DNA from: Arthonia radiata
Lineage: Eukaryota > Ascomycota > Arthoniomycetes > Arthoniales > Arthoniaceae
Length of the DNA: 64,000 nucleotides
Reading direction: 5' to 3'
Assembly: GCA_002989075.1 (NCBI GenBank)
Contig: PSQN01000016.1
Location: 2,930,336-2,994,335, forward strand
Made by a program: the position numbers and the translations under genes. The notes under the pieces are model-generated. The model was given only the letters and a program-made list of their open reading frames with translations. It was not told the DNA's origin and ran no database searches. Every line of letters begins with the position of its first letter. Position 1 is the stretch's first letter. Below are positions 45,901-57,416 of this stretch, piece by piece.

Positions 45901-48164
45901 GAACGTTGCACAATCTGTCACAATGCAACGGTGCGTATCACCACACACTCTAGTACCACAACGCAATGTGTCTTGATGAGTCTACTGCGGTTGCCCACGC
46001 CAGTAAATCATGTTGTAAAACGCACAAAGCAAAAGGTCTTCCTCCATCCCGCATGCCGGATGAAATTGTGAGAAGACATCGTTCGCGAGAGTGTTTCCGC
46101 GATGGGGGTCGACCTCCGCATCGCCAAGCGGTTACACAAAGGCAGGACCCGGTCAATGGCGCGAGGGGCGTATCTCAAATTTCGTGCATTGCATCTCACA
46201 AGATCACCTGTGTGCCGTCCGACTTTGCGGGGTGCATCGTTGGCATGCTGCATGTCAAACCCTGAGCCCAGGCATTCGGACCTACTCATGCGACGAGAAT
46301 GATCTGTCGATTCTCGCAGCTGTCATGCAATGCGGATCTCTACCAGCAACTGAAGTCCATCGTCATGCAGACCGGGTTTGACTTTCGAGGCCTCGGCTCA
46401 ATGGCAGTACGAGATGTTGTAAGTGGTCGACTGGTGCATCCTTGAACGTATCGTACGCGGAGACACAATCATCGCAACAGGCCTTTTCGATACTCAAGAT
46501 AGGGTATCAACCTATTCGAGTAAGTAAATTACCTTACCCATGCTCGCGATCTTCCCCAACACCAGGTCGAGCGCGCACGCACAAACCCAAGTAGATCACA
46601 GAGCTGCGAATTTCAATACACAAGTCATTCTCCATATGGCGATTCCGGGCGAGTGTACAGTATCGAGCCAAGAGTACCAGCATGCTCTGTCCAGACCACC
46701 ACTCACGGCACAAATATCCACTCCTGCCACCACCCCATGTAAGCCTCAATACTCAGCCTAGGACACAAGCATGCATACTCTAGCATTCGTCAAGTACATT
46801 GCATAGGTCACCCACCCCACGCGTCTCGAGAACCTCTCTTACCACACAATGGCTTCACACAATCTCACCGTTACCGACGCGATCGCATCGAACGGCACAC
46901 CGTGCGATCTCGTCGACCGGGTTCATGGACCATGACAAGCGGCCACCTACAGGTCGCGCCCTCTCGGTACCCACTAACACGTCGCCATTGCGTCCCACCC
47001 ACCACCACTCCACGATCGCGTCCATGCATTCTTGACAGGTTGTGACGGATCGCCCGTGACCATGCCTCGAAAGGTAAATGACACCTGCAGGTACGTGGGG
47101 TGCCATCGACATGCACACAAGGCGCTGAGTGTCCATCACGCCACGCAAGGGGTCGCGATGCGCCCACCTCCCCACCTCCCCGGCACATTGCGTGCCATAC
47201 AAAAGCCTGCTCTCCGTTTGTCCAGCACATTGCGCACCGCACAAGAGCCTGCTATCCACCCCCACGGCACATCGCGCGCCACACAACATCCTGCTGTCCA
47301 CCTCCCCGGCACACAACACGCCATGCATGAGTGATAGATCCTCGCGCACCCGACACACACTTCCTTGACTGACAGGCCCATGCATAACACTGCGTGACAA
47401 CCTCGTACAGAAGACTACCCACGTACGCGATAGATCGATGCATAACGCTGCGTGACAGACCGCCGGATGTCAATGCGTGACGACCTCGCACAGGAGACAC
47501 CGCAACAGATCTAGCCATACCGTCACGTAACAACTCCATGGAGCAATGCAAGATTCGTACGACGTGGCGCGTTTCCGCGGCCTTTGTCGGGAGTCCTTGT
47601 GACATAAGACTTGCGAGCTGCGAGCGGGTATGTTTAGTGCGCCGCCGCTGCAGCAGGTGAAGCTGGCGCAAAGGCTCGGACCGAAGCGCCAACGGATGAA
47701 GCCGGCATGCTGTGTGACGTCCATCTTTGTATGTGTCAGCCGTGTGAGACTGCGAGTGAGAGGCCGAGGTAGATGGCTCTTGGTATGCGATCCTCGGAGT
47801 CTCGTGGAGAGCTGGTTATGCTGCGAGAAGCGGTGTATAGGACGAGTTATATGCACAATTACTTGTCTCATGAACGAGTTTATCCGCTTCGTCACCTTGT
47901 AGCAGTAAGGCCAATGTTGAACGCAGTCTCAATTATCAATCGCGACTATTATTCCACAATTACATGCTGTCATTTGCGAGAGATGCTCCAACTCTCGCTC
48001 ACATCGTACAAACTCATGATTTTTCCACATTAGCGAATGCGTAATTACTGCTATTCGAAGGATGCCAAACGCCAATTCCATGCATGCCATGACACACGCT
48101 ATGCTGACGTTCAAACCGATCAAATAGAATGCTTGCCTCGCCATTACGCCATAGTCTTCACCAA
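42980..48164. other. long gene-poor region upstream of flbD
   Basis: About 5.2 kb without a supported protein gene on either strand. The first kilobase presumably includes the flbD leader and promoter, with purine-rich GAGCGAAGCGAG-type sequence near 43370-43450. The centre has only short frames. A 42-bp minisatellite lies at 47183-47330 and degenerate GCATAAC-CTGCGTGAC repeats at about 47381-47500. No transposase or reverse transcriptase seen; could also hold a non-coding transcript. Confidence 0.6.
47183..47330. repeat. 42-bp minisatellite, about 3.5 copies
   Basis: GCACATTGCG-like unit starts recur at 47183, 47225, 47267 and 47309, exactly 42 bp apart; the copies share a CCTGCT core 24-25 bp after each start. 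Because 42 is divisible by three, an artificial open frame on the minus strand (14-residue repeat with LLCGAQCAG) spans it, but it has no proper start and is probably not a gene. Confidence 0.75.
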
Positions 48165-48257
48165 GAGATCGCTCGTCATCAGTGAAATCGCTCGTCGTTA
48201 GTTGAAATCGCTGGTCGTCAGTTGAAATCGCTGATCGTCAGTGAAACCGCTCGTCGT
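48165..48257. repeat. 19-20-bp tandem repeat, five copies
   Basis: Five copies of a unit near GAAATCGCTCGTCGTCAGTT, with small differences, lie directly against the stop codon of the secreted-protein gene (48257). They would be transcribed as its 3' UTR. Confidence 0.8.
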
Positions 48258-49255
48258 CACTTCAAATCTCCATCCCCAGGGAACCCCCCACCGATCATAC
48301 TGCTCTCAGTGAAGATGCGCTCCTGCACCACGTCCGCATACACACGGTCATCAACACAGTACGCGCCCCCACTCTTGCCAATATGCGCACAATGCACCTC
48401 CGGCCGCGCGGCCACCATCCCCTGGTGCACCATCCGGCACAACAGGGTATCCATCCCCAACTCGTACGCCTGCCCGAAGCGGATCTCCTTCGTCAGGAAA
48501 TCCATGCACTCGTCGTGGTCCGCGTACTGCTGGTTCGCGCCGGTGCAGCTCGTCTGCGCGATGCTGCAGATACTCGTCGCCAGTTTCTGCGCGATCAAGC
48601 CTTGAAAATCAAGCGGGTTCGAGACCTTGAGGGCTGCCATCCCGGTCTTGGTCATGGTGTCGAAGGACCACTGCAGCCAGCGGAAGGTGGAGTCGTATTG
48701 CGTGATCTGGCGGGCGTCGTCGAAGGTGAGCCAAACGTCGACTTCGAAGGGGATGGTGGTACCGGGCAGTGCGGCGGCGTCGAGGTAGACGACATTGCTC
48801 AGGGCGACGACGTTGCCGACGCCGCTCCAGTGCGTGAGCTTGTAGGACGTGGGCGTGCCGAGGATGGTGAAGAAATCGGGGTTGGGGTTGTTTTTGATGG
48901 TGCTGAAGAGGCCGAAGAGGTACTCTGTGTTGAGCTCGCGGCCGAGGAAGTTACGGGTGGCGTCGACGCGGCCGGTGACGTTCTCGGAGAAGAGGGTGCT
49001 GTTGATGGCGCGGGCTTGCTCGAGGTTTGCTGGGTAGATGAAGGCGTCGAGGAAGGAGACTGTGAGGGAGTAAAGCTCTTCGGTGGTGTAGTTGGGCGTG
49101 CAGTGGCTGTTTGAGAGGTCAGTGGTGAAGGTGCGGGTGGAGTCAAGTGCGCGTGGCTGTAGGCTGTTGGATGGGGTTGGTGTTGCGGTAGTGATGAGTG
49201 GCGTGAGGGCGAGTGCAGTGGTAAGGACTGCCCTAAGCATTGTCGTCATCTTCAT
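48257..49255 (-). CDS. secreted Cys-rich protein with fungal C-terminal CR-x2-H motif
   Basis: 332 residues, single exon, ATG at 49255. An N-terminal signal peptide (LTTALALTPLITTATP) is followed by a likely propeptide with an SLQPR site. Residues about 50-215 form a folded region with N-glycosylation sequons (NYTT, NSTL, NVTG). The C-terminal 85 residues carry a Cys/His pattern: C-x6-C, DECMDFL, then TLLCRMVHQGM, EVHCAHIG and GGAYCVDD. I have seen this CR..H / HC.H / GG..C pattern in many secreted ascomycete proteins but know no assigned function. The N-terminal fold might be SnoaL-like; unproven. Start and secretion are well supported. Confidence 0.78.
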   Translation of the reverse strand: MKMTTMLRAVLTTALALTPLITTATPTPSNSLQPRALDSTRTFTTDLSNSHCTPNYTTEELYSLTVSFLDAFIYPANLEQARAINSTLFSENVTGRVDATRNFLGRELNTEYLFGLFSTIKNNPNPDFFTILGTPTSYKLTHWSGVGNVVALSNVVYLDAAALPGTTIPFEVDVWLTFDDARQITQYDSTFRWLQWSFDTMTKTGMAALKVSNPLDFQGLIAQKLATSICSIAQTSCTGANQQYADHDECMDFLTKEIRFGQAYELGMDTLLCRMVHQGMVAARPEVHCAHIGKSGGAYCVDDRVYADVVQERIFTESSMIGGGFPGDGDLK

Positions 49256-51072
49256 CGTGGGATACTACTGGTCGAGTGTCTTGAAAGGAGATGTTGGCTT
49301 GAGATACTTGGTTGAGTAAGGTAGTAAGTTGCGATTATTTTTGATGCTCTCGTACAGATGTTATATTGTTGAGGACGCCAACAGATTTCTGCAACTTTGC
49401 AGTTTTACAATTTTGCAGAAGCTCTTGTGAAGCTGTTACAGCTGTTGTGAAGATATGACAGCTGTTGAGCAGGATAAATTGATTGAATGTTGAGCTCGAT
49501 TGCTGGAGTGGGAAGGCACAAGCGAAGATCCAAAAGATAACGTAATCTGCTGGTGGTATGTGACGCGACGCGGCGATTTCGTGAAGATAACGCAACGCGT
49601 GTGCCCAATTTAGAAATGAAAGGTGAAGTGAAGTGACGCAATGCGGTGGAGTCGTAAAATGGAGGTGGCGCGCGTGCAAAGTGTGGAGGTGACAAGCGCG
49701 GAGATTCGTGATGTGTTCGAAGAAGGGCGTCGACACTTGGACGTTCGATTTCGAACAATGTGCTGACAGAACTTTCTTCGAGTTCAAACGAGACACGAGA
49801 TCTACCAACACTCCGGCTGAGGCGGGATCCACCGCGCCGTCAGCACTGCGGGCTGGGGCGAGGTCTGCGGGATGAAGCGCTTGGCCAGTGAAGATATGGA
49901 GTATCCTGCGAAGCTGGATGCTGACTCGGCACAGAAGATCGGTGGAAGTAAGTGATGGAGGATGCTTGCGGCCGCAGATCGACGGAAGGTGCGCCGGAAT
50001 TTCAATGACAGAGGATGCCCAGTGGCGACAAACGCACCGCTCTGTTGGAAGTTCCTCTTTCGCTGAGCGGAGGTATCGAGATTATAATGTTGGATTAGTG
50101 TGAGATTGATGACTGTACAAAGACAAACCACGATTTGCGAACGGGCGTCAAAGGTGGCAAGAGCATTGATGGTGCCTGAGGAGTAGGTTCGTCTGCGGCA
50201 TGATCCAAGTCTGGCAATTACGCAAGATGCTGTGCATTTGAGCCAGAAGGGCTTTTTGGCGTTTTCATCACCTCACCGGCGCACATGCCTGACGCAATTC
50301 TGCAGTGCTATACTTCGTTTGTGTTCGCTGCGCAACTGCATTGGACGCATTAAGGCTCAGCCCGTAATAACTGAGGTCAGGCACAGGCACGACAGAGACG
50401 TCAAGATTCTTTTTTGAGAACTCGAGAGACGGGAGAGGAACAACGGACGGAATCTAACAGACGATGAGCCGCGTTTCATGATGATCCTTACGGCTCACAT
50501 AACGGCCGGTGCGGCAGAAGACGAGGCCACATTGCGCTCATCTTCAAACCTTAAAGGTTGTGGCGCAATCGACAAGTGTTACGGCGGTCCGCTTGTGACC
50601 ACAGTGATTGATGCAGATGGGCCTGGAGTTGATGAAGAGGGATGAGACTGTTAAGATGCCCCCAGCGAAGAAGCGAGGTGATCAAGGGGTCGTTGTTAAA
50701 CTACGTGACACCTGTTGCCGTGGTTTGTTGCTGTCAACTGTATTGTATTCCTAGATGCGGCTCGCGCTAGTCTTCCAAATGCGGCACTCAGCGAACATTG
50801 ACGCCTGGCGCTCAACCATCTCATCATCTTCAATCGAGTCTTCCATGCTTCGGAACTCCATCCTCGTCATAGTGATGGAAGCCTGACCTTGATGCTTTGC
50901 GACTTCGCATTCTTTTGTGTCGCTGAGCTTCTGTTAGAGGCTCCGATTCCGAGTGGCCATGCGTCGCACGAGCTGGCAACGACCTGGGATCATGCGATCC
51001 TTCCTCAATTCTGACTTCACCTAGCACCTTGAGGCAGCCGCGACTGGTGTTCTGCTTGCGCGTTGCAAGGTA
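49256..51072. other. intergenic
   Basis: About 1.8 kb between divergent genes. Minus-strand frames at 49335-49832 and 49802-50131 begin without ATG or lack family support. No repeat or RNA gene recognised. Confidence 0.5.
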
Positions 51073-53013
51073 ATGAAAGCGTTCAAAGGCCTTCGCCGGA
51101 GGCTAGGCGTCTCAAGGGAGCCTATCCTAGAGTCGATATCGGAAAGCACCAGCTTGCGGACGATAGAAGATGAGGATCGTTTGGCGTCAGAAGAAGAACG
51201 CCAGGCTCTAGATGAGATGAACAAGGACTTGCAGACCCTGGTTGAGATATTTCCGGATGTACCTGCAAACTCCATTCACCGACTGATAACGGACTTCTCA
51301 ACAGAAAGCCGCCTTCACCTCATCACTGAAGCTTTACTAACTCGCAGATCGCAATTTATAACGCAAAAGGACATTGACATGGCCGAAGAAAAAAGAGTTG
51401 CCGTCCAACCCCGTCGTCGGTCTCAAGCCGGCGATCATGGCTGGGAGACGGTTCGCAGTAGGCACTACAAAGCAGCTGTCAAGAAAGCTCTGTATCAGGA
51501 ATTCCCGGTTGCTGAGCGCTATAGAATCAACCGCCTTCTATCAGACACAAATTGGTCCTACACCAACACTCGCACCGTACTCACCAATGAAGTGCAGAAT
51601 GCCTCCGGTATCATGGCGATGGTGTCACGTTTCAGGCTGCGACGATCGACAGGTCATCCGACATTGATTACCTGGCCTGCCAATGAGACAAACGGAGTTT
51701 TGCCCACAGTGAAGCCCGGTGTCCAAAAAGAACTTGCCAGGGAGCTGGAAGCTACAGTAATCGAACCTCTGAAAGCCGAACGAGACCGACAGCGCCTGCT
51801 GAGAGAGCGGCAAATTGCCCGGGAACAGCAACCACAGCAGAGCTCTAATGAAGACGAAGAAAACGATGATCCTACGTACGAGTGCCAGTGCTGCTTCATG
51901 CCTACTCCCTTTGAGCAATCCACTGTATGCAGTACACAGGACCACTTCATCTGTCACCGCTGTGTGAAGTTCACCCTGTCGGAGGCTTTATACGGTCAGA
52001 GCTGGGAGCGCAGTGTGGACTTGGGTCGAGGCACACTGCAGTGCGTTGCTTTGTCTACAGGAGACTCCTGCAAAGGATGGATACCTCGCGAACAAGTTCA
52101 AGTCGCGTTGAGTGCCGAGGACACCAGCAAACAGCTCATGCAACGCTTCGGCGATGAGCTCACAAAGAGATCACTGATGAATGCTGGCGCGGACCTCCTG
52201 CAGTGTCCGTCATGCCCTTACACTGAGTTCTCGCTACCCGCCAAGCCTAGTGGCGCGCGTTCAGAGGACTTGTCGGTGGGTGAATCTGTCATAGTCATAG
52301 CCGCAGGCTTCGTGGGCTGCGCCTGTTGGCTCACGTCCTTCTTTTTTCTTCGCACCGCGTCTGTTTCGATTCATATCATGTTTTTACTGTTCTTGGCAAT
52401 GATGGTTTACAGACGGCATTATTGGTGGCCGGGATGGCTCAGGCGGCACATCAGATCACCAACTATAACAACCAAGGGGCGAAAGTTCGTCTGCCGCTCG
52501 CCAGCCTGCTCGGAAACCTCCTGCCTCAATTGTCTGGCAACCTGGAAAGACCCGCACAGCTGCTTCTCAGACGTCTCGCAGTCTCTCCGAACATACGTCG
52601 AGGCCGCTGTGAGCGCCGCCGTCAAGCGGACTTGTCCTCAGTGTCGCCTGGCCTTCGTCAAAGCCTCGGGGTGCAACAAGATGATGTGTCGCTGCGGATA
52701 CAGCATGTGCTATCTGTGCAAAGCCAACTTAACCAAGGACAAGTACGCTCACTTCTGCAACCACTTTCGACCTCTGGGCGGCGCATGCTCGGAGTGTCAG
52801 AAGTGCGAGCTGTACAAGGATATCGATGAGCAGAAGGTTATAGATGAGGCGAGAAAGGTGGCAGAGAGAGAATGGTGGGCTCAGCAGCAGGAGAAGGGTC
52901 TCTTGAATGGCGGCGCCAAAGACGTGGCTTTGCTTGATAGAATGCGCGCGACTGTGGGCAATGACGGCGGCCTCTTCCAACAAACACGCCCTAGGGATGT
53001 CGGTCTCGGGTGA
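51073..53013 (+). CDS. RBR E3 ubiquitin ligase (RNF216/TRIAD3-like) with membrane hairpin
   Basis: 646 residues, single exon. A CUE-like motif is at about residues 55-95 (LVEIFPDVPANSIHRLI) and a second similar one at about 135-175. RING1 begins near residue 270 (YECQCC through CHRCVKF). The IBR starts with LQCPSCPYTEF near residue 378, but before its second Cys set (FVCRSPACSETSCLNC, about 471) two hydrophobic helices intervene (about 404-428 and 431-452). RING2 starts at TCPQC (about 521), with the predicted catalytic Cys in ASGCNKMMC (about 534). The RBR architecture is otherwise complete. The helices would fix the enzyme to a membrane, with RING1 and RING2 on the same face. Related fungal proteins may share this; I cannot check. 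Confidence 0.88.
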   Translation: MKAFKGLRRRLGVSREPILESISESTSLRTIEDEDRLASEEERQALDEMNKDLQTLVEIFPDVPANSIHRLITDFSTESRLHLITEALLTRRSQFITQKDIDMAEEKRVAVQPRRRSQAGDHGWETVRSRHYKAAVKKALYQEFPVAERYRINRLLSDTNWSYTNTRTVLTNEVQNASGIMAMVSRFRLRRSTGHPTLITWPANETNGVLPTVKPGVQKELARELEATVIEPLKAERDRQRLLRERQIAREQQPQQSSNEDEENDDPTYECQCCFMPTPFEQSTVCSTQDHFICHRCVKFTLSEALYGQSWERSVDLGRGTLQCVALSTGDSCKGWIPREQVQVALSAEDTSKQLMQRFGDELTKRSLMNAGADLLQCPSCPYTEFSLPAKPSGARSEDLSVGESVIVIAAGFVGCACWLTSFFFLRTASVSIHIMFLLFLAMMVYRRHYWWPGWLRRHIRSPTITTKGRKFVCRSPACSETSCLNCLATWKDPHSCFSDVSQSLRTYVEAAVSAAVKRTCPQCRLAFVKASGCNKMMCRCGYSMCYLCKANLTKDKYAHFCNHFRPLGGACSECQKCELYKDIDEQKVIDEARKVAEREWWAQQQEKGLLNGGAKDVALLDRMRATVGNDGGLFQQTRPRDVGLG

Positions 53014-53367
53014 GAGGTTTATTTGCCACCTCAGGCAGCAAGTATGCTTAGCAGAAACATCACCAACCGGTCGTTTTCCTGGCTGGCATTGAATGACACA
53101 CACTTATAGTGCGCCGTCACCATGCACGTCCACGCAAAAAGAAGAACGGTAAAAGAAGAGATCAACCATGCGAAATTGTGTCACGCGGCCAAAAGACTTG
53201 TGCTTCAAACGACGGTCACGACAGACAATATGCACGGTTGGGACCAAACTAGCCAACCTTCAAGAATGCATTGATATAGCTCTCATCCACCAATACCCCA
53301 GCTCGAAGCATATTCCAAGATGGATCATTGATCGGGTTTCTCCTAACCTTCATCCTCCATTCTACCG
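53014..53367. other. intergenic, convergent 3' ends
   Basis: 3' regions of the RBR ligase and carboxylesterase genes; nothing else seen. Confidence 0.55.
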
Positions 53368-55384
53368 TTACCGCTGATAAGCCACCGCATTATCCGTAAT
53401 AATTCGCATCTGCGGCCTCCACGTATCCGCCTCAACATAGCTCGTCACATTCGCATCCCACACCACATCCCTCGGCGCGTCCACGGTATACACCGGCCAG
53501 GGTTCTGGTACCTAAGAGTCAACGTCAGCACAACACCCCGAAAACCACCGCCCTGACCCAAGGAAACTCACCGTCCCACCCGCCCCAACCGGCACCGCTA
53601 CATTACTTCTCCAAGCATTCGGATCCAAGGTAGCGAAAAAGCTCGCCCAACTCCTGCTCATCGTCTCCGCCAGATCCCTGTACTCCTGCCCCTTCCCCTG
53701 AAACGGGTTTCCTGCTTGCTCGTACCCCAACCCATCTGTATTATCGAACACAAACGCCACCTCCTGGAAATGCGTGACGCTGCTCTGGTTGAAGGGGATC
53801 GCACTAAACCGGTAACAATACGCCGGCACCCCGTTCGCAGCCCAGACTTCGCATGTGCGCCGCCGTTCCGCGATGAAGACGACGTCGCCTTGGTAGGTGA
53901 CTGCGCGTTTGTATTGCGCGCCGGACGGTGGGCCGGGGACGCTGCAGTCGCCTTGGCCGGTTGCGTTGGTGTTGTTTGGTCCGTCTTGGGGGAGGTCGGT
54001 GCAGGGACTATCTGGATAGGCGTTTACGATCTCATCGACGAGCGGATCCGGCAGCGTGATGCCCGGCTGGCTGCGGAATGACTGCGAGCCTGGCTTCTCA
54101 TGAGTCCGGTGTGCAACAATGGTGGGAAGGGATACTTACTCCTAACCAACCGCTCAAAATCAGCGCTCGTATTGACGCCCTGAGGTGCAAACGCAGTGCC
54201 CTCATCCGTATTCGCGCCGCTGATGATAGGCACTTTCACGAAGTTCCCCGCCGTGAGCTGGCGAGAGGGGTACTCGCGGATGAAGTCGCCGTCGATGACG
54301 GGGTACCAGGACGTCGCGAATGTGGTGTTGATCGCCGCGTTGAGACTCGTGAAGTCCACAGAGCGCAGGCAGTCGAGCGAGTCGGTCGCGTCGGCGCAGC
54401 TGCTGAGGCCTTGTTGGGGGAAATCCGGACCGGGTGACACGGAGGCGGTGATGTTGTCGTAGGCGGGTTGGTAGTAGGACGTGCCGTTGAGGGATTTGTA
54501 GGGGACGGGGTTGCCGGACTCCATGGCGGCGGCGCTGTGTGGTTATGTGTTAGTCGACACCGCTCTGACCTAATCATGCTACTGCATCACTTTCACTATA
54601 CGACCCTACCACCTCCCGCCACACCCCTGGAGCTCGCGAGAACAACAACTCACCGAAACAACCCCTCCCCCCGTCCTCCATACGCCAACAACTGAAACCC
54701 CACACTACTCGCCCCCGCGCTCTCGCCCCAAATACTCACCTTCCCCCTATCGCCTCCAAACGCCCCGATATTCTCCTGCACCCACCGCAACGCCAGTCGC
54801 TGGTCCCTCAACGCTAGATTCGTGCTACCATCTCCAGCAACTTCCTGACTGTAAAGGTTCCCCCAAGCGGAGAGCCGGTACTGCACCGACACCCCGATGA
54901 GCGGCTGGCCCTGGGACATGGAGTTGGACACGAGGAAGGAGAGGTTGTAGCGCCGGTCCGCGGAGCCGCCTTGGTAGTAGCCGCCGCCGTGGAGCCAGAC
55001 TGCTACGGGTAGTCCTTCGTCGCCCTCGCCGTTGACTGCGCCCGCAGGCGCCACAACCCCCACCGTCAAACAATCCTCACTCGTCTCGTACCCCCACTGA
55101 TCACTCCCATACCCCACACACTCAGGCCCGTATGCCGTCGCCTGGCGGATCTCACTGAACGAGCTATTCAGAGACTGCGCGGCCCGGAAACGGAGGGCGC
55201 CGAGCGGCGGCTGCGCGTAGGGGATGCTGAGGAAGGCGGTGGTGTTGGTGGTGGGGTTGTGGAGGCCGGCGTAGGTGCCGTTGAGGGTTGTTGCGAGGGG
55301 TTGGGCTTGGGAAGTGGTGGTAGGTTGGGCGAGGGTGAGGGGGAGGGTGAGGGTCAGGAGGGAAAGGGCGGCGGGTGTGGGCAT
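53368..55384 (-). CDS. secreted type-B carboxylesterase/lipase
   Basis: Alpha/beta-hydrolase for ester substrates. Four exons, 54654-55384, 54140-54534, 53572-54089 and 53368-53511, join to 595 residues with consistent phases. Signal peptide at the N-terminus (LSLLTLTLPLTLAQP). Family marks: SIPYAQPPLGALRFRAA, SEDCLTVGV, oxyanion-hole WLHGGGYYQGGS, YRLSAWG, nucleophile GESAGASS, the acidic residue in SGANTDEGTAF and a probable catalytic His in SVTHFQEVAFVF. Many Asn glycosylation sequons. The third exon's acceptor was chosen because GCCAG keeps frame with the GTAAGT donor. The substrate (lipid, sterol ester or xenobiotic) cannot be told from sequence. Confidence 0.92.
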
Positions 55385-56513
55385 CGTGGTAGTGGTCGTT
55401 CGGTTGGGTATGAGGATGGTGTGGTAGGTTACGAGGATGCCAGATCAGAGCAACGGATGCTGGAGCATGAAGAGAAAAGCAAGAAATTCGATACTGAAAC
55501 GGGACAATGGCTCGTGCGTCTCGGTGTCCGTCGCGCTCTGATAGAACCGTGAGGGTCTGCCTTCGCACTTATACCACACCAACGCAGTGTGATCGGACGG
55601 AGATGAAGACGTACACAACGTATAGCCAGTAGAGGTCTGAAAGTCTAGGCGAAATGACATCGTCACAGCACTATAAGCAAGCTCCCTGTTCCAGCACTCG
55701 TCCAAGCAGGAAAGGCTCGTCCGTAGTCTACGCAAAAGTGACGTGACTCGGGCGGTGTAGTGCCGATTAGTGTGTGGGGTTACAGGGAGGTCGATGGAGG
55801 TCTTGAGCATGTATCGTAGCTAGTACATCGAGGTCAATTCTTGTGCAATCCAAGATGCAGTGCCTTCATTGGCTGTGTTTCAAGCATGTGGATGGTATGA
55901 ACTAGGGTAGTACGACGGGCAGGAATCAAGATCGAAAACACTGGTGAAAGAGGTATGTAGGGCTGGCAATCAGCACGACCACGAAGTCGCAGGAGTTCTT
56001 GAAGGTCTATCGTCTACATCGCAACGATGGTAAGGAATAACAGGAGGATGGTCGCAGACAGGCGCTGCTGCAGTCGTTGACACCTAGTCGCGCTCGGCTT
56101 CGGACAGCGCTGCTAGACGCTTCTCACACGGCTGAGGAATGGAGACATTTCAGAATGGACCATGCTGGCGAATTTTGACGCGAGTCCGGTATCGCGGCTC
56201 TGACGCGCAGTGCTCTGGTTCGCTTCTGAGCTGGACGTTTAGTCGAGCCTGCAAGCACTGACTTGGTGTTTGCAATCCTGGCGCGGCTCGTCCGTCCAGT
56301 CTGGTTGGCACAAGCAAGACCCTTCTTCCCGGTGGTCTCTGTTCATTAATGCTCTCTTTCTGGGGTGTATGAAATACAGCCAGCAAGACGATCATACTAG
56401 ACGTCCGGTCCAAAGAGTTCGCGCAGCGTCGATGCCCACGCTTCGTTGCAGGCTCGTGATCTGCACCGTGATTTTACAATATGCTGCGGATCTTGAGCTC
56501 GTGCGTTCGACTG
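55385..56513. other. intergenic
   Basis: About 1.1 kb upstream of the carboxylesterase and downstream of bur6. Small frames only; none supported. Confidence 0.5.
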
Positions 56514-57416
56514 CTAGTCCGAGTCACTCTCGCTCTTCTTTCTCGCCCGCGCTTTTCTCCTCCTCTTGAGCGCTGCTTCTTCGCCATCGCTAACCGGCTC
56601 TTCACTCGCGCTCTCCCGCTTCTTGCTCGCAGCGGCGCCGGTGCCTCCGCTTGAGTCGGGTATCTTGGCCACCATCTCGCGCAGGAAGTCGAATTGCTCG
56701 TCTTTGCCCACGACTTGTTTCAGACACGCTCCGGTCACCTTCTTGCTTCCACGCTCCCTTGCGATCTGTGCCGATCCTAAGGCCAGACTTATCATGAACA
56801 GCTCCAGCGCCTTCGAGACGGCAACAGGGGTCGATTGCGCAACTTTGCCTACATCTTCATCGGCTTGGACGATGCGCTTTATGCGGGCGACGGGGAACTT
56901 GGTCTTGACTTGGATATTTTCGGCTTGGCCCGGCGGCGCCTTGGGTGGTGGCTCTGAATGTGAGGGTGTGAGTTGTTGTGAAGGGTGTTTGGGAGCGAAG
57001 CTATTGCTGGAGGCCGGAGGGTAGTTGTAGGGATCATGTTGAGGGTCGTAGGCGGCGTCAGGATCAGGGTGTTTCCGTGTTCGAGCCATTGAGTAGGGTT
57101 GGTAATGATCTTGGACTGGTTGTGGGGTGTAGTGTTGTTGATGTTGAGGATGTGACCAAGCTGGCGCGTTCGAGGGCGGGAGGTGAAAGTTGGAGAGGTG
57201 TTGTTGCGGTTGGTAGGAGTCTGAGGGTTGTTTATATAGTGGCGGCGTGGGCACACTATTGTATTGGTATGCGCTTGGATTTGATTGTGAGGGATATTGT
57301 TGCTGTGTCTGAGGGTAGGGATGTGAGGAGGGTGGATGTGGGTGGGAATTGGAGTTTGTAGATGACGCGTGGAGAGCTGAGAGGTCTGGCGATCTGGGGA
57401 CATAAGGTTCTGTCAT
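56514..57416 (-). CDS. bur6: NC2 alpha (DRAP1/Bur6) histone-fold transcription regulator
   Basis: 300 residues, single exon, ATG at 57416. The N-terminal 165 residues are Pro/Gln/Tyr/His-rich and unstructured. The histone fold at about residues 168-250 reads [39 protein letters not shown] and [20 protein letters not shown], closely following NC2 alpha of yeast and man, which pairs with NC2 beta to bind TBP and repress or activate Pol II promoters. The C-terminus is acidic then basic ([12 protein letters not shown]). CBF/NF-YC subunits share the fold, but QFDFLREMV and spacing favour NC2 alpha. The long N-terminal extension is a filamentous-fungal feature as far as I recall. Confidence 0.87.
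   Translation of the reverse strand: MTEPYVPRSPDLSALHASSTNSNSHPHPPSSHPYPQTQQQYPSQSNPSAYQYNSVPTPPLYKQPSDSYQPQQHLSNFHLPPSNAPAWSHPQHQQHYTPQPVQDHYQPYSMARTRKHPDPDAAYDPQHDPYNYPPASSNSFAPKHPSQQLTPSHSEPPPKAPPGQAENIQVKTKFPVARIKRIVQADEDVGKVAQSTPVAVSKALELFMISLALGSAQIARERGSKKVTGACLKQVVGKDEQFDFLREMVAKIPDSSGGTGAAASKKRESASEEPVSDGEEAALKRRRKARARKKSESDSD

Noticed and set aside
46855-47400. 181-codon minus-strand frame across the minisatellite
   Set aside because: Starts without ATG and is open only because the repeat unit is 42 bp.
42980-48164. RIP-degraded transposon upstream of flbD
   Set aside because: No marked A/T enrichment by eye and no transposase or polymerase remnant; a computed RIP index would settle it.
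48383-49114. 243-codon plus-strand frame
   Set aside because: Antisense of the secreted-protein gene; Val/Glu/Gly bias is typical of a shadow frame.
49335-50131. Two minus-strand frames of 165 and 109 codons
   Set aside because: The first begins at GTG; composition is Leu/His/Ser-rich and unlike a folded protein.
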